In this document: one piece after another, positions 43,747-51,670 of the stretch | Position numbering within the stretch: position 1 is the first letter of the stretch | Layout: every line of letters begins with the position of its first letter | Origin: Paraburkholderia translucens | Lineage (GTDB): Bacteria; Pseudomonadota; Gammaproteobacteria; Burkholderiales; Burkholderiaceae | Length of the DNA stretch: 64,000 nt | Direction of reading: 5' to 3' | Assembly: GCF_020881035.1 (NCBI RefSeq) | Contig: NZ_JAJITC010000009.1 | Location: 224,346 to 288,345 of the forward strand | Translations under genes and position numbers: made by a program | Notes under the pieces: model-generated | Database searches by the model: none | What the model was told of the DNA's origin: nothing | Seen by the model: the letters and a program-made list of their open reading frames with translations, nothing else

Positions 43747-44061
43747 TCACTTCTTTCCTTGCGGTTCGTGTTTGTCCTTGATCAGTTGGTAGTAGGTGCT
43801 GGCGCCCGCCTTCGTCAACTTAACGTCAGCGATGAACTTCTCGATGATGTCCTTCCGGGTAACGTCCTTGACCGTCCGCATCCGCTTGTAGATCTCAGTC
43901 GCCAGTTCCATCTTCGTCGGCGTAGCCGGTGCCGGTTTAGCTGCGGTGTCGTTCGTCGTCGCGCTACCGGTCGGGGCTGTACCACTTGCCTTCGAATCAA
44001 CGACAGCCGGCTTGTTCGCCTTCTCGTCTTTGCCCGCAGCACCTTGCTTCTGATCGACCAT
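43747..44061 (-). CDS. small protein with C-terminal 'TKAGAxTYYQ' module
   Basis: 104 aa from MVDQKQGAAGKDEKANKPAV with GGAGT 7 bases upstream. Residues ~1-50 are a disordered Ala/Thr/Pro/Lys linker; the C-terminal ~50 residues form a compact helical module: MELATEIYKRMRTVKDVTRK, DIIEKFIADVKLTKAGAST and YYQLIKDKHEPQGKK. Similar tails occur in small proteins of mobile elements, probably nucleic-acid binding; no named family assigned. A broken copy of the same tail lies at 42351-42440. Confidence 0.65.
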   Translation of the reverse strand: MVDQKQGAAGKDEKANKPAVVDSKASGTAPTGSATTNDTAAKPAPATPTKMELATEIYKRMRTVKDVTRKDIIEKFIADVKLTKAGASTYYQLIKDKHEPQGKK

Positions 44062-44292
44062 GATTGCACTCCGTTTGTTGAAAGTGCTTCCAGGGTCCAG
44101 CAGAACGACCTTCAAGGCAACGGCAGCCAAACAATCACGATCGAAACAACGGCGACCAGCTCGAACCCCCGCGAGCAACAGTGACAGTTTTCACGTCACC
44201 CTCATGCACTCGCCCCAACGCCTCGCTGCGCATACACAGCGATTTTTTTCGCCCGCTCCCGTATTTCGCTCAGACGGAAACTCGTTCGCGAA

Positions 44293-44544
44293 TCACTTCT
44301 TCCTGCTCGTCTGCCGTTGTGACAATGCTGAGCCCGCCGCGCTTTTTGAAGCAGCGCTTGTCCGTCCATCGCGGAGCACCTTCGACGCACTCGATGCTGC
44401 GCCTGACGAAGTAACTCTTTTGGGCGCCGCGACCTGTGATAGTGCGCTCCCGGCGGCAGTCTTTGAATTTTTGCCGGTCGAACCGTTCGCCAGAACCTGC
44501 GACGCATTGTGGGCCGCTTTGGGCCCCGTAACCTTACTCTTCAT
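44293..44544 (-). CDS. small basic repeat protein (two SAAGSALSQ repeats)
   Basis: 83 aa, start ATG with GGGGA about 7 bases upstream. Two copies of a 25-residue unit: ASQVLANGSTGKNSKTAAG-SALSQ and ASKVLRDGRTSAASKSAAG-SALSQ. The protein is basic, rich in Ser, Ala and Lys, and lacks aromatic residues. Short proteins of this type are widespread on bacterial islands and chromosomes; the function is unknown. Confidence 0.65.
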   Translation of the reverse strand: MKSKVTGPKAAHNASQVLANGSTGKNSKTAAGSALSQVAAPKRVTSSGAASSASKVLRDGRTSAASKSAAGSALSQRQTSRKK

Positions 44545-44767
44545 GGTTCATCCCCGATTGGATCACCTATTGAGCGCAAGCTGCACGGCAAGTATTGCAC
44601 AATCGTCTAACCAAAGTCTGAAATTTCGACCGATTGTTCCGGGATGCGTTGCGCGACGGCAAACGCTTACGGCGATGCCAGCAAGAAATGCCGAAGTGCA
44701 TACACTTTTCACGCCAGCGAACGCGATCCCGACTCCCCAAAGCGCCGAAACCCCTGTAAAATTGCGA

Positions 44768-44812
44768 GTTCCGCGGGCGTCGTATAATGGTAATACCCTA
44801 GCTTCCCAAGCT
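44768..44812 (+). repeat. right 45-bp direct repeat inside intact tRNA-Gly
   Basis: Second copy of the repeat at 40502-40546. It covers the leader and first 40 bases of the intact tRNA, so the island restored a full tRNA at this end. Confidence 0.92.
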
Positions 44813-44846
44813 AGAGCCGTGGGTTCGATTCCCATCGCCCGCTCCA
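44773..44846 (+). tRNA. tRNA-Gly (CCC)
   Basis: 74 bases with encoded CCA. Acceptor GCGGGCG/CGCCCGC, anticodon stem CTAGC/GCTAG with loop TTCCCAA (anticodon CCC), T-loop TTCGATT. The TGTAAAAT upstream is a likely -10 box carried by the island end. A 5'-half copy lies at 40507-40546. Confidence 0.97.
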
Positions 44847-44879
44847 CTTTCCGGCTGAGTGTTCAGCGGAATCCAGCAA

Positions 44880-44908
44880 GAGCCGCCTCCCTGAAGGCGG
44901 CTTTTTCG
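44880..44908 (+). terminator. terminator after tRNA-Gly
   Basis: AGCCGCCT / AGGCGGCT stem with a short loop, followed by TTTTTC. Confidence 0.88.
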
Positions 44909-44972
44909 TAGTGGCAACGGCCCGGCACCGCGCGCAAGCCGCGCAGCCCTCACCCTTGCAGCAGCATCGACG

Positions 44973-45734
44973 ATGATCCACGATCCAAACGACTCCGGCC
45001 TGCCGGACGACTCCCCTACGCCAGCGGGCGCAGCCGCCGGCGACGAGCCAAACACGCTGTATCACCGCCGCATCCGCAGCTTCGTCACGCGCGCGGGTCG
45101 CGTATCGACCGGTCAGCGCCGCGCGCTCGATGAGTTTGGTCCGCGCTTCGTCGTGCCCTATGCGCCCCAGCAGCCCGACTGGACCGCCGTGTTCGGCCGT
45201 GAGGCCCCGCGCGTGCTGGAGATCGGCTTCGGGATGGGCGCCACCACGGCGGAGATCGCCGCGCAGCGTTCCGGCGACGACTTCCTGGGCGTCGAAGTCC
45301 ACGAGCCCGGTGTCGGCGCATTGCTGAAGCTGATCGGCGAGCAGTCGCTGACGAACATCCGCATCATCCAGCACGACGCGGTCGAAGTGCTCGAGCAAAT
45401 GATCGCGCCCGACAGCCTCGACGGCGTGCACATTTTCTTCCCGGACCCGTGGCACAAGGCGCGCCATCACAAGCGCCGGCTGATCCAGCCGAAGTTCGTC
45501 GCGCTGCTCGTGTCGCGCCTGAAGCCGGGTGCGTATCTGCATTGCGCGACCGACTGGCAGAACTATGCCGAACAGATGCTCGAAGTCCTCGGCGCCGATC
45601 CGCTGCTCGAGAACACCGCCGACGGCTACGCGCCGCGGCCCGACTATCGCCCGGTCACGAAGTTCGAGCGACGCGGCCTGCGGCTCGGCCACGGCGTGTG
45701 GGATCTCGTGTTCCGCAAGCGCGGCGCCGCGTAA
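44973..45734 (+). CDS. trmB: tRNA (guanine-N7)-methyltransferase
   Basis: Makes m7G46 in tRNA variable loops using S-adenosylmethionine. 253 aa. SAM site VLEIGFGMGATTAEIAAQ at ~75-92; further signatures FLGVEVHEPGVG, IFFPDPWHKARHHKRRLIQ and the C-terminal TKFERRGLRLGHGVWDLVF. The N-terminal extension (~1-35) is longer than in E. coli. Followed by a strong bidirectional terminator. Confidence 0.95.
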   Translation: MIHDPNDSGLPDDSPTPAGAAAGDEPNTLYHRRIRSFVTRAGRVSTGQRRALDEFGPRFVVPYAPQQPDWTAVFGREAPRVLEIGFGMGATTAEIAAQRSGDDFLGVEVHEPGVGALLKLIGEQSLTNIRIIQHDAVEVLEQMIAPDSLDGVHIFFPDPWHKARHHKRRLIQPKFVALLVSRLKPGAYLHCATDWQNYAEQMLEVLGADPLLENTADGYAPRPDYRPVTKFERRGLRLGHGVWDLVFRKRGAA

Positions 45735-45764
45735 CAAACGAGAGCGACGAAATAGCCAGCCAGC

Positions 45765-45796
45765 AAAAAAGGTCCACACGCGTGGACCTTTTTTTC
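45765..45796. terminator. bidirectional terminator between trmB and uppP
   Basis: AAAAAAGGTCCACACGCGTGGACC-TTTTTTT: a GGTCCACG/CGTGGACC stem with A-run and T-run on its two sides; it serves two convergent genes. Confidence 0.93.
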
Positions 45797-45808
45797 GCAC
45801 GGCAGACC

Positions 45809-46645
45809 TTAATCGGCCCAGCTCAAACCGCCGCTATAACCGATCAGCAGGATCAGCAGGCCAAAGCCGATCCGATACCACGCGAACACCGTAAAGTCGT
45901 GCGAAGCGATGTAGCGCAACAGCCAGCGTATGCAGAGGAACGCACTGACGAACGCCGCCGCGAAACCGAGCGCGAAGCTGCCGAGCGCATCGGTGGTGAA
46001 CAGATGCCAGTCCTTGTACAGCTCGTAGACGGTCGCACCGAAGATGATCGGAATGGCGAGAAAGAATGAGAACTCGGTCGCGGCGCGGCGCTCGATGCCG
46101 AACAGCATGCCGCCGATGATCGTCGAGCCCGAGCGCGAGGTCCCCGGAATCAGCGCGAAGCACTGCGCGAGGCCGACTTTGAGCGCATCGAGCGGGCTCA
46201 GATCGTCGATGCTGCGCACCCGCACCGCCGCGTCGCCGCGCGCACGCTGACGCGCCTCCGCCCACAGGATCACGACGCCGCCCGCGACCAGCGCGAACGC
46301 GACTGGCACCGGCGAGAACAGCGCCTCCTTGATCGGCTTCTCGAACAGCAGCCCGAGCACGATTGCCGGAATCGTCGCGATGATCACGTTCAGCGCGAAT
46401 CGCCGTGCTTGGGGCCGGCTCGGCAGACCCACGATCACGTTGCCGATGCGGCGGCGAAACTCCCAGCACACGGCGAGAATCGCACCGAGCTGGATGACGA
46501 CAACGAAGGTTTTCGCGTGGTCGCCGGAGAAATCGAGCAGACTGCCGACGACGATCAGATGCCCCGTGCTCGACACCGGCAAGAACTCCGTCAAACCCTC
46601 GACCACGCCGAGAATCAATGCCTTGCAAGCCAGTAGCCAGTCCAT
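45809..46645 (-). CDS. uppP: undecaprenyl-diphosphatase (BacA type)
   Basis: 278 aa inner-membrane enzyme that recycles undecaprenyl diphosphate, the lipid carrier of peptidoglycan. Both catalytic motifs are present: GLTEFLPVSSTGHLIVVGSL (~16-35) and FALIPGTSRSGSTIIGGML (~160-180). About eight membrane helices. Overproduction gives bacitracin resistance in other species. Confidence 0.95.
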   Translation of the reverse strand: MDWLLACKALILGVVEGLTEFLPVSSTGHLIVVGSLLDFSGDHAKTFVVVIQLGAILAVCWEFRRRIGNVIVGLPSRPQARRFALNVIIATIPAIVLGLLFEKPIKEALFSPVPVAFALVAGGVVILWAEARQRARGDAAVRVRSIDDLSPLDALKVGLAQCFALIPGTSRSGSTIIGGMLFGIERRAATEFSFFLAIPIIFGATVYELYKDWHLFTTDALGSFALGFAAAFVSAFLCIRWLLRYIASHDFTVFAWYRIGFGLLILLIGYSGGLSWAD

Positions 46646-46734
46646 CCGTGCCCCTTATCGCGGTCGTTGTCGCAACGAAAAGTGCCGGCACGGTCTTCAC
46701 TGGCATGCGCGGCCCTGGCGGCCGCACGTGCGTG

Positions 46735-47328
46735 TCATTTTTCGACGATCTGCACGCGTATGCCGTTTGTAAGAATGGTGATTGTACCGGGTTCGTAATG
46801 AACGCCGGCAAATTGCAGTTGCTCGGGCTTGAACGTGTAGATGGGATAGTTGGTCAGCAATTGGGTCGCGAGCAACGCGGCGGCCGCGTTGATCTGCTGC
46901 GTATAAACCTGAGCCTCGCCGTTCACGCTGACGTTATCGACACTCGGCGACTTGAGGATCACCGAGCGGCTCGCCGCGTCGTAGGCAAGTTCGCTCGATA
47001 ACGTAAACACGCCATCGACCGGCTGTTGCAGGAACGGGCTCGCGAAACGCGCGTCGAGCCTCACCGACACGCGGTTCGCATCGGGTTGCATGCCCACCAC
47101 CGGGTTGCTCAGCGCGACGTCGAACACCTGCGACACCGTGCGCTGAGATGGGAACTTGCGCTGCACGGCCTCTTGCACCTGCTGCTGCGAGAACGTGTAG
47201 TGCGACGGCATGAACGGAAACGTCGGGCTCGCGCAAGCAGCGAGCGACACGGTGACGCCAGGCAGGGTGCCTGCGATCAGCGCTGCGTACAGAAAGCGGC
47301 GCCGAGCGGGCGCTGCGGGTCGAGTCAT
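46735..47328 (-). CDS. DUF1439 lipoprotein
   Basis: 197 aa. The N-terminus has twin Arg (RRRFLYAALIAG) and a lipobox-like VSLAAC at ~27-32, so it is probably a lipoprotein. The rest fits DUF1439: HYTFSQQQVQEAVQRKFPSQ, VALSNPVVGMQPDANRVSV and LQFAGVHYEPGTITILTNGI. Function unknown; the fold is of the lipid-binding type seen in related proteins. Confidence 0.8.
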   Translation of the reverse strand: MTRPAAPARRRFLYAALIAGTLPGVTVSLAACASPTFPFMPSHYTFSQQQVQEAVQRKFPSQRTVSQVFDVALSNPVVGMQPDANRVSVRLDARFASPFLQQPVDGVFTLSSELAYDAASRSVILKSPSVDNVSVNGEAQVYTQQINAAAALLATQLLTNYPIYTFKPEQLQFAGVHYEPGTITILTNGIRVQIVEK

Positions 47329-47412
47329 GCGAAATCTCCTGTGGAAGCCCTTGCGGACATCGGCTTGCGGTGGCTGGCGCGATTCGTGATGACGCTTGCC
47401 GCATGCCGCGCG

Positions 47413-47784
47413 TCATGGCCGGGATGCCGGTTGTGTTTGCGCTTCGAGATGCTCGAGCCACGCAAGCGCTTCAGCGCGATTTGCGCCGCACATCTCGAGT
47501 TGTGGCTGCAAACCCGAGCAGCACGCGGGCCGCTCCGGCCGGCCAAAGATCGCACAGCGCAGATCGTCGCCGAGTTGCACGCAGCGAACGCCCGCCGGCT
47601 TGCCGTGCGGCATGCCGGGAATCGGACTCGAAATCGACGGCGCGATGCAGCACGCGCCGCAATCGGGACGGCACGCATGGCCGTCCACGCGAAACGGCGA
47701 TGCCCGCCCGAACTCGCCGTTTTTCGCGTGCACGTCGTTCGACGTGGTACTGCTTTGCGGTTCGCTGCTCAACCTTTGATCCAC
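47413..47784 (-). CDS. YkgJ family cysteine-cluster protein
   Basis: About 123 aa from a GTG at 47784 with AGGGAAG upstream; the start is uncertain. The core has Cys pairs in CRPDCGACCIAPSIS, GVRCVQLGDDLRCAIF and RPACCSGLQPQLEMCG, the pattern of YkgJ-type zinc or iron binding proteins. Function unknown. Confidence 0.7.
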   Translation of the reverse strand: MDQRLSSEPQSSTTSNDVHAKNGEFGRASPFRVDGHACRPDCGACCIAPSISSPIPGMPHGKPAGVRCVQLGDDLRCAIFGRPERPACCSGLQPQLEMCGANRAEALAWLEHLEAQTQPASRP

Positions 47785-47959
47785 GTCATCTTCCCTGAAC
47801 TCAAACCTTGCCAACGCGTTGCCAGACCCGCATTGTGCCACTGCCTGTCCGTGCGACCTTTTGCGCAATCGGGTCCACCCACGCTCTCCTGGACTCAGAT
47901 GTCCCGACCGGCCGTGCACCCGCGGCACGCCTCGGGCCGCCCATCATCCCACACCACTC

Positions 47960-49345
47960 ATGTCGCTAACCGACTCCCTGTTCCGCCCCGACCTGCTCGC
48001 ACGCTACGGCACGAACGGTCCCCGGTATACGTCCTATCCGACCGCGCCGCAGTTCCGCGAAACGTTCGACACCGCCGACTATCGCCGCGCCGCCTCGGAC
48101 CCCAGCGCCGCATCGACCGATCTGTCGCTGTACTTCCACATTCCGTTTTGCGACACCGTGTGTTTCTACTGCGGCTGCAACAAGGTCGCGACAAAAAATC
48201 GCGCGCATGCGCGGCCCTACCTCGAGCGGCTCAAACGCGAAATCGGCTTGCAGGCAGCGTGTTTCGATGCACAGCGGCCCGTGTCGCAACTGCATTGGGG
48301 CGGCGGCACGCCGACGTTCCTGGCGCATGACGAGATGGCCGAGCTGATGGCCGCGACGCGCGAGCACTTCCGGTTGCTGCCCGACGACGCAGCCGAATAT
48401 TCGATCGAGGTCGATCCGCGCGAGGCGTCCCCCGACACGGTCGCGCTTCTGCGCCGTCTCGGTTTCAACCGTCTGAGCCTCGGCGTGCAGGACTTCGATC
48501 CGCGCGTGCAGCGGGCGATCAATCGCATTCAACCGTTCGAGATGACCGCGTCGGTGATGCAGGCCGCGCGCACGCACGGATTCCATTCGATCGGCGTCGA
48601 TCTGATCTATGGCCTGCCGCATCAAACGGTGGCGAGCTTCAGTCGCACTCTCGACACGATGCTTCAGCTCGCGCCTGACCGGCTGTCGGTGTTCGCGTAT
48701 GCGCACATGCCGCAGCTCTTCAAGATGCAGCGCCAGATGGATTCCGCGACGCTCCCGTCGAGCGAGGAGCGGCTCGCGCTGCTGCAACGGGTGGTCGAAC
48801 AGCTGACGGAGGCGGGCTATGTGTACATCGGCATGGATCACTTCGCGCTGCCCACCGACGAACTCGCGCGCGCACAGGCGCAGCGCACGCTGCATCGTAA
48901 TTTCCAGGGCTATAGCACGCGGGCCGAGTGCGATCTGATCGGCATTGGCGCGTCGTCGATCGGCAAGGTCGGCGACGTGTACGCGCAAAACGCGAGGGAA
49001 CTGCCCGCTTACACCGGCGCGATCGACGCGGGCCAGCTCGCGATCGCGCGCGGCATTCGGCTGTCCGCCGACGACCGTCTGCGGCGCGACGTCATCACAC
49101 AGCTCATGTGCAACCTCGAATTAAGCTTCGATGAATTCGAAGCCGCATACGGCATTCGCTTCGCCGACACGTTCGCGCCGGAACTCGTGCGTCTGCGCGC
49201 ATACGAGGACGACGGACTCATCTCGCTCAACGCGCGCAAGCTCGAAGTGCGGATGGCGGGCCGGATGCTCGTGCGCAATCTCGCGATGGTATTCGACCGC
49301 TTTCTCGGGCAGCAGACGCTCGAACGGTTCTCGCGCACTGCCTGA
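47960..49345 (+). CDS. hemN: oxygen-independent coproporphyrinogen III oxidase
   Basis: 461 aa from MSLTDSLFRPDLLARYGTNG. Decarboxylates coproporphyrinogen III without oxygen, using radical SAM chemistry. The cluster motif is YFHIPFCDTVCFYCGCNKV with C-x3-C-x2-C plus the extra Cys diagnostic of HemN. Other parts: LHWGGGTPTFLAHDEM, RLSLGVQDFDPRVQRAINR, DLIYGLPHQTVASF, YIGMDHFALPTDELARA and FQGYSTRAECDLIGIGASSI. This is the true enzyme, in contrast with hemW at 9900-11129. Confidence 0.95.
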   Translation: MSLTDSLFRPDLLARYGTNGPRYTSYPTAPQFRETFDTADYRRAASDPSAASTDLSLYFHIPFCDTVCFYCGCNKVATKNRAHARPYLERLKREIGLQAACFDAQRPVSQLHWGGGTPTFLAHDEMAELMAATREHFRLLPDDAAEYSIEVDPREASPDTVALLRRLGFNRLSLGVQDFDPRVQRAINRIQPFEMTASVMQAARTHGFHSIGVDLIYGLPHQTVASFSRTLDTMLQLAPDRLSVFAYAHMPQLFKMQRQMDSATLPSSEERLALLQRVVEQLTEAGYVYIGMDHFALPTDELARAQAQRTLHRNFQGYSTRAECDLIGIGASSIGKVGDVYAQNARELPAYTGAIDAGQLAIARGIRLSADDRLRRDVITQLMCNLELSFDEFEAAYGIRFADTFAPELVRLRAYEDDGLISLNARKLEVRMAGRMLVRNLAMVFDRFLGQQTLERFSRTA

Positions 49346-49465
49346 GCACCGCTCGCCGCGAACGCGCTGCGCCGGGAGAGGCAATCGGCTTGCCCGCCGA
49401 CCGATTTTCGGCCATAATCTGCGTCTTCCTCGCGCGCTGAACTCCCGATGTGCGCTGCAGAATCT

Positions 49466-49550
49466 GCCCAGGTGGTGAAATTGGTAGACGCAGGGGACTC
49501 AAAATCCCCCGCCGCAAGGCGTGCCGGTTCGATTCCGGCCCTGGGCACCA
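49466..49550 (+). tRNA. tRNA-Leu (CAA)
   Basis: 85 bases with a long variable arm and encoded CCA. Acceptor GCCCAGG/CCTGGGC, anticodon loop CTCAAAA (anticodon CAA), T-loop TTCGATT. CATAAT is present about 50 bases upstream as a possible -10. It forms the left border of a decayed island. Confidence 0.96.
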
Positions 49551-49698
49551 TCCGAATTCCTCAAAGCCTTATCCAGCAAGGCTTTACAGCCTTCCCCAGC
49601 GTGTTTCTGTGGTAACTACCATCATGAAGCTACGCACTGGCGCGCTCACGTTCACCTTGAAGAACTGTTACCCGCCCGGGGACACGCTGTACTACCAG

Positions 49699-49950
49699 CG
49701 CCCTACCCGCACCGAGATAACCGGCCACGGTTTCCGCGCGATGGCATGCACGATCCTGCCTGAGGAACTGGAAAACAAGCCGGAAGTGATCGAGCATCAA
49801 CTCGCGCACGCGGTGCCGGACAATCTTGGCTCGGCGTACAACCGCACGAAGTTCATTCGCGAGCGCCGCGAGATGATGCAGGAGTGGGCGGATTACCTTG
49901 ACCGGATAAAGGCCGGGGCCGATGTCATTCCGATCACGGCGGGACGGTAG
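49699..49950 (+). pseudogene. C-terminal fragment of a P4-type tyrosine integrase
   Basis: The frame reads PTRTEITGHGFRAMACTILP, then EVIEHQLAHAVPDNLGSAYN and RTKFIRERREMMQEWADYL. This is the catalytic end of P4-like phage integrases: HGFRA (His/Arg), HQLAHA and the nucleophile Tyr in AYNRT. The N-terminal ~300 residues are missing. The frame is open back to an ATG at 49624 but without integrase similarity. It lies 149 bases after tRNA-Leu, the usual site for such integrases. Confidence 0.85.
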
Positions 49951-50080
49951 GGAACGGGCCGCAGCTAGAACAGCGCCGCCCGATGACGGAAGCGTGGGCG
50001 GCGCATGTTTGCGGCATAGAGGATTGATTCAGAGGTGCGGCCCATAACACTCACGCTGTGCCTTACAAGCCCGCACAAAA

Positions 50081-50108
50081 AAAAGCCGACTCGCGAGGGC
50101 CGGCTTTT
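50081..50108 (-). terminator. terminator of the gene at 50114-50599
   Basis: On the minus strand AAAAGCCGGC...GTCGGCTTTT with one mismatch, followed by a run of T (complement of the A-run 50077-50084). It lies directly after the stop codon. Confidence 0.8.
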
Positions 50109-50113
50109 GCGTA

Positions 50114-50599
50114 TCAGTCGAAAGACTCAGGGGCGACGGCCCCACCTTTAATCACAAGATGCGCCGCGTCAATGCCTGGGGCGAAAAATCGCCAGTCTTC
50201 GGCTCCTTCGATTCCATCTGGGGTAACGACGAGGCGAAATCCGCGCGACAGCGAAACGATTATGCCCCCATCATCGCTTACTGACACGCCATCGACAATA
50301 CAAGGTCCGTGCTCTACCAGCAGTCCTCGAAGGCGATCCGCAGTCGCGTATGCCCTTTCGTCGGACTCGCTGAGATCTTCTTGAGTTGCCACAACTTGAG
50401 CCGCTTTCTCTAGCCTCCAAGGGCATTGGATATGGAGTGCCCATTCGCCAACATTCTTGATAACGCCGCGAAAATTGGTGACGGGCCGCAGATCACCAAA
50501 CCCCAAAGTCAGCATATCGGCAGCACGGTTCACGCTGCTCAATTGCAGGCCCTGAAGCGCCGATAAACGACGCGCGATTTCTTTCTGAGTATCAATCAT
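50114..50599 (-). CDS. hypothetical protein (161 aa)
   Basis: From MIDTQKEIARRLSALQGLQL, with AGGAG about 8 bases upstream. Soluble; N-terminal helix then beta-rich pattern (AADMLTLGFGDL, VGEWALHIQCPWRLE, GPCIVDGVSVSDDGGIIVSL, EDWRFFAPG). No domain named. Small proteins of this type are sometimes found with toxins, but nothing nearby proves a role. It sits in the decayed island between integrase fragments. Confidence 0.65.
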   Translation of the reverse strand: MIDTQKEIARRLSALQGLQLSSVNRAADMLTLGFGDLRPVTNFRGVIKNVGEWALHIQCPWRLEKAAQVVATQEDLSESDERAYATADRLRGLLVEHGPCIVDGVSVSDDGGIIVSLSRGFRLVVTPDGIEGAEDWRFFAPGIDAAHLVIKGGAVAPESFD

Positions 50600-50815
50600 C
50601 AAAAATTCTCCTGTTCTGACCTTGTCAATTACCACAGGTTGAACATATCTTTCGCGCGCTCCCTGATTTCATGAAACCCGAGCCCTTGACCGCTAATCTC
50701 GTCGTGAAGCTGCCGGGATTGACCGGGTGTGTTTGCTCAGGAAGAGCAGGGACGTGGTTCGACAACCGGTGGTACCTGGCTCGTTTTTCTGGTTTTTCCA
50801 GCGGGAGATACCACC

Positions 50816-50875
50816 ATGTCGCTAACCGATGTCCAGGTTAGAACGATGCACCCTCCGTGCGCCGATGAGAACGGC
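50816..50875 (+). pseudogene. N-terminal fragment of a tyrosine integrase
   Basis: ATG with GGGAG 8 bases upstream, reading MSLTDVQVRTMHPPCADENG. The first 10 residues are the standard start of P4-type integrases (MSLTDxQVRxAKP). After about 13 residues the similarity stops. So a second integrase start, cut off, lies 866 bases downstream of the C-terminal fragment at 49699-49950. Confidence 0.55.
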
Positions 50876-50895
50876 CCGAGCCGGGCCCTATCCCA

Positions 50896-51294
50896 TCACT
50901 TGCCGCCGTGCTTCTGCTGCCATCGCTGCATGAAGCCGATTTCATCGTGCTGTGCGTTGATAATGCTCTTCGCCAGCTTTTTCAGTTCCGGGTCCTTGCC
51001 GTATTTCAACTGGACTTTGGCCATCTCGATTGCACCCTGATGATGGGGAATCATGTGCGCCACGAAGTCCTTGTCTGCGTCTCCGGTATAGGGCGGCGCG
51101 CTCATGTTGTGCATCATCTTCTCGTCGGCGTCCTGGTATGCTTGCGTCGATGCACTCGCCCCCGCGCCGTCCTGGGCCGACATTTTCATCCCGGGCATTG
51201 AGCTGCTCTGCTGCGCCGCGGCCGGGAGCGCAGCCAGGCCCAGCACTACGCCAGCGCACACAAACGACGAACGGGCGACAGAAAGAATACGCAT
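50896..51294 (-). CDS. DUF305 (CopM-like) periplasmic metal-binding protein
   Basis: 132 aa from MRILSVARSSFVCAGVVLGL; signal peptide cleaved after LPAAA. The mature protein is Met/His-rich: SSSMPGMKMSAQDG, MMHNMSAPPY, then VAHMIPHHQGAIEMAKVQLK and the end INAQHDEIGFMQRW. This is the DUF305/CopM type linked to copper tolerance. It is on the opposite strand from the copper-type regulator chimera. Confidence 0.85.
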   Translation of the reverse strand: MRILSVARSSFVCAGVVLGLAALPAAAQQSSSMPGMKMSAQDGAGASASTQAYQDADEKMMHNMSAPPYTGDADKDFVAHMIPHHQGAIEMAKVQLKYGKDPELKKLAKSIINAQHDEIGFMQRWQQKHGGK

Positions 51295-51342
51295 GCGAAG
51301 TCTCCACGTGTAAAAGTGAAACAGCATTCTGGGCCCTGACAG

Positions 51343-51552
51343 TCAATCCGCCGGGGACGGGCTGAGCATTGGATGAAACCCGGCCGCTTCAATCAGGGCA
51401 GCCACGCGCTGTGCAGATAGCCCTGAGTCGATTTTCACCGTTCTGGTTGTCATATCGACGTCGACTTTGGCGGCGGGGTCGGCGTCGGTGACCGCGCGCG
51501 TGATCGCGCTAGCGCAGCCACCACAGGACATATCCTTCACTTCGAGTTTCAT
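51343..51552 (-). CDS. heavy-metal-associated (HMA) domain protein, CopZ-like
   Basis: 69 aa from MKLEVKDMSCGGCASAITRA, with GGAGG just upstream. The MxCxxC metal site is at residues ~8-13. The remainder (VDVDMTTRTVKIDSGL, RVAALIEAAGFHP) is the ferredoxin-like HMA fold. A small cytoplasmic copper or related metal chaperone. It sits 48 bases upstream of the DUF305 gene on the same strand. Confidence 0.9.
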   Translation of the reverse strand: MKLEVKDMSCGGCASAITRAVTDADPAAKVDVDMTTRTVKIDSGLSAQRVAALIEAAGFHPMLSPSPAD

Positions 51553-51670
51553 ATTTCCCTCCAATAGTGCGGAAAGCGTGTTCACTATGAAGCTTCCAAC
51601 GATAGGAAGGTCAAGCGGTATAAGTTCTGCGGTAGCATCGGCTCCCCTGCTGTCCGAACGTGATTAACGG

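Larger units (their letters stand above)
40547..44767. mobile_element. integrase-less genomic island in tRNA-Gly, about 4.2 kb
   Basis: Bounded by the 45-bp repeat; one repeat unit is 4,266 bp. Inside are five probable genes: a winged-helix/HEPN pair, a DUF2806 protein, and two small basic/repetitive proteins on the minus strand. The last three are AT-richer or have odd composition compared with core genes. No integrase, transposase or relaxase is visible, so mobility must have come from outside or been lost. Core synteny (MCP gene to tRNA-Gly to trmB) flanks it. Confidence 0.8.
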
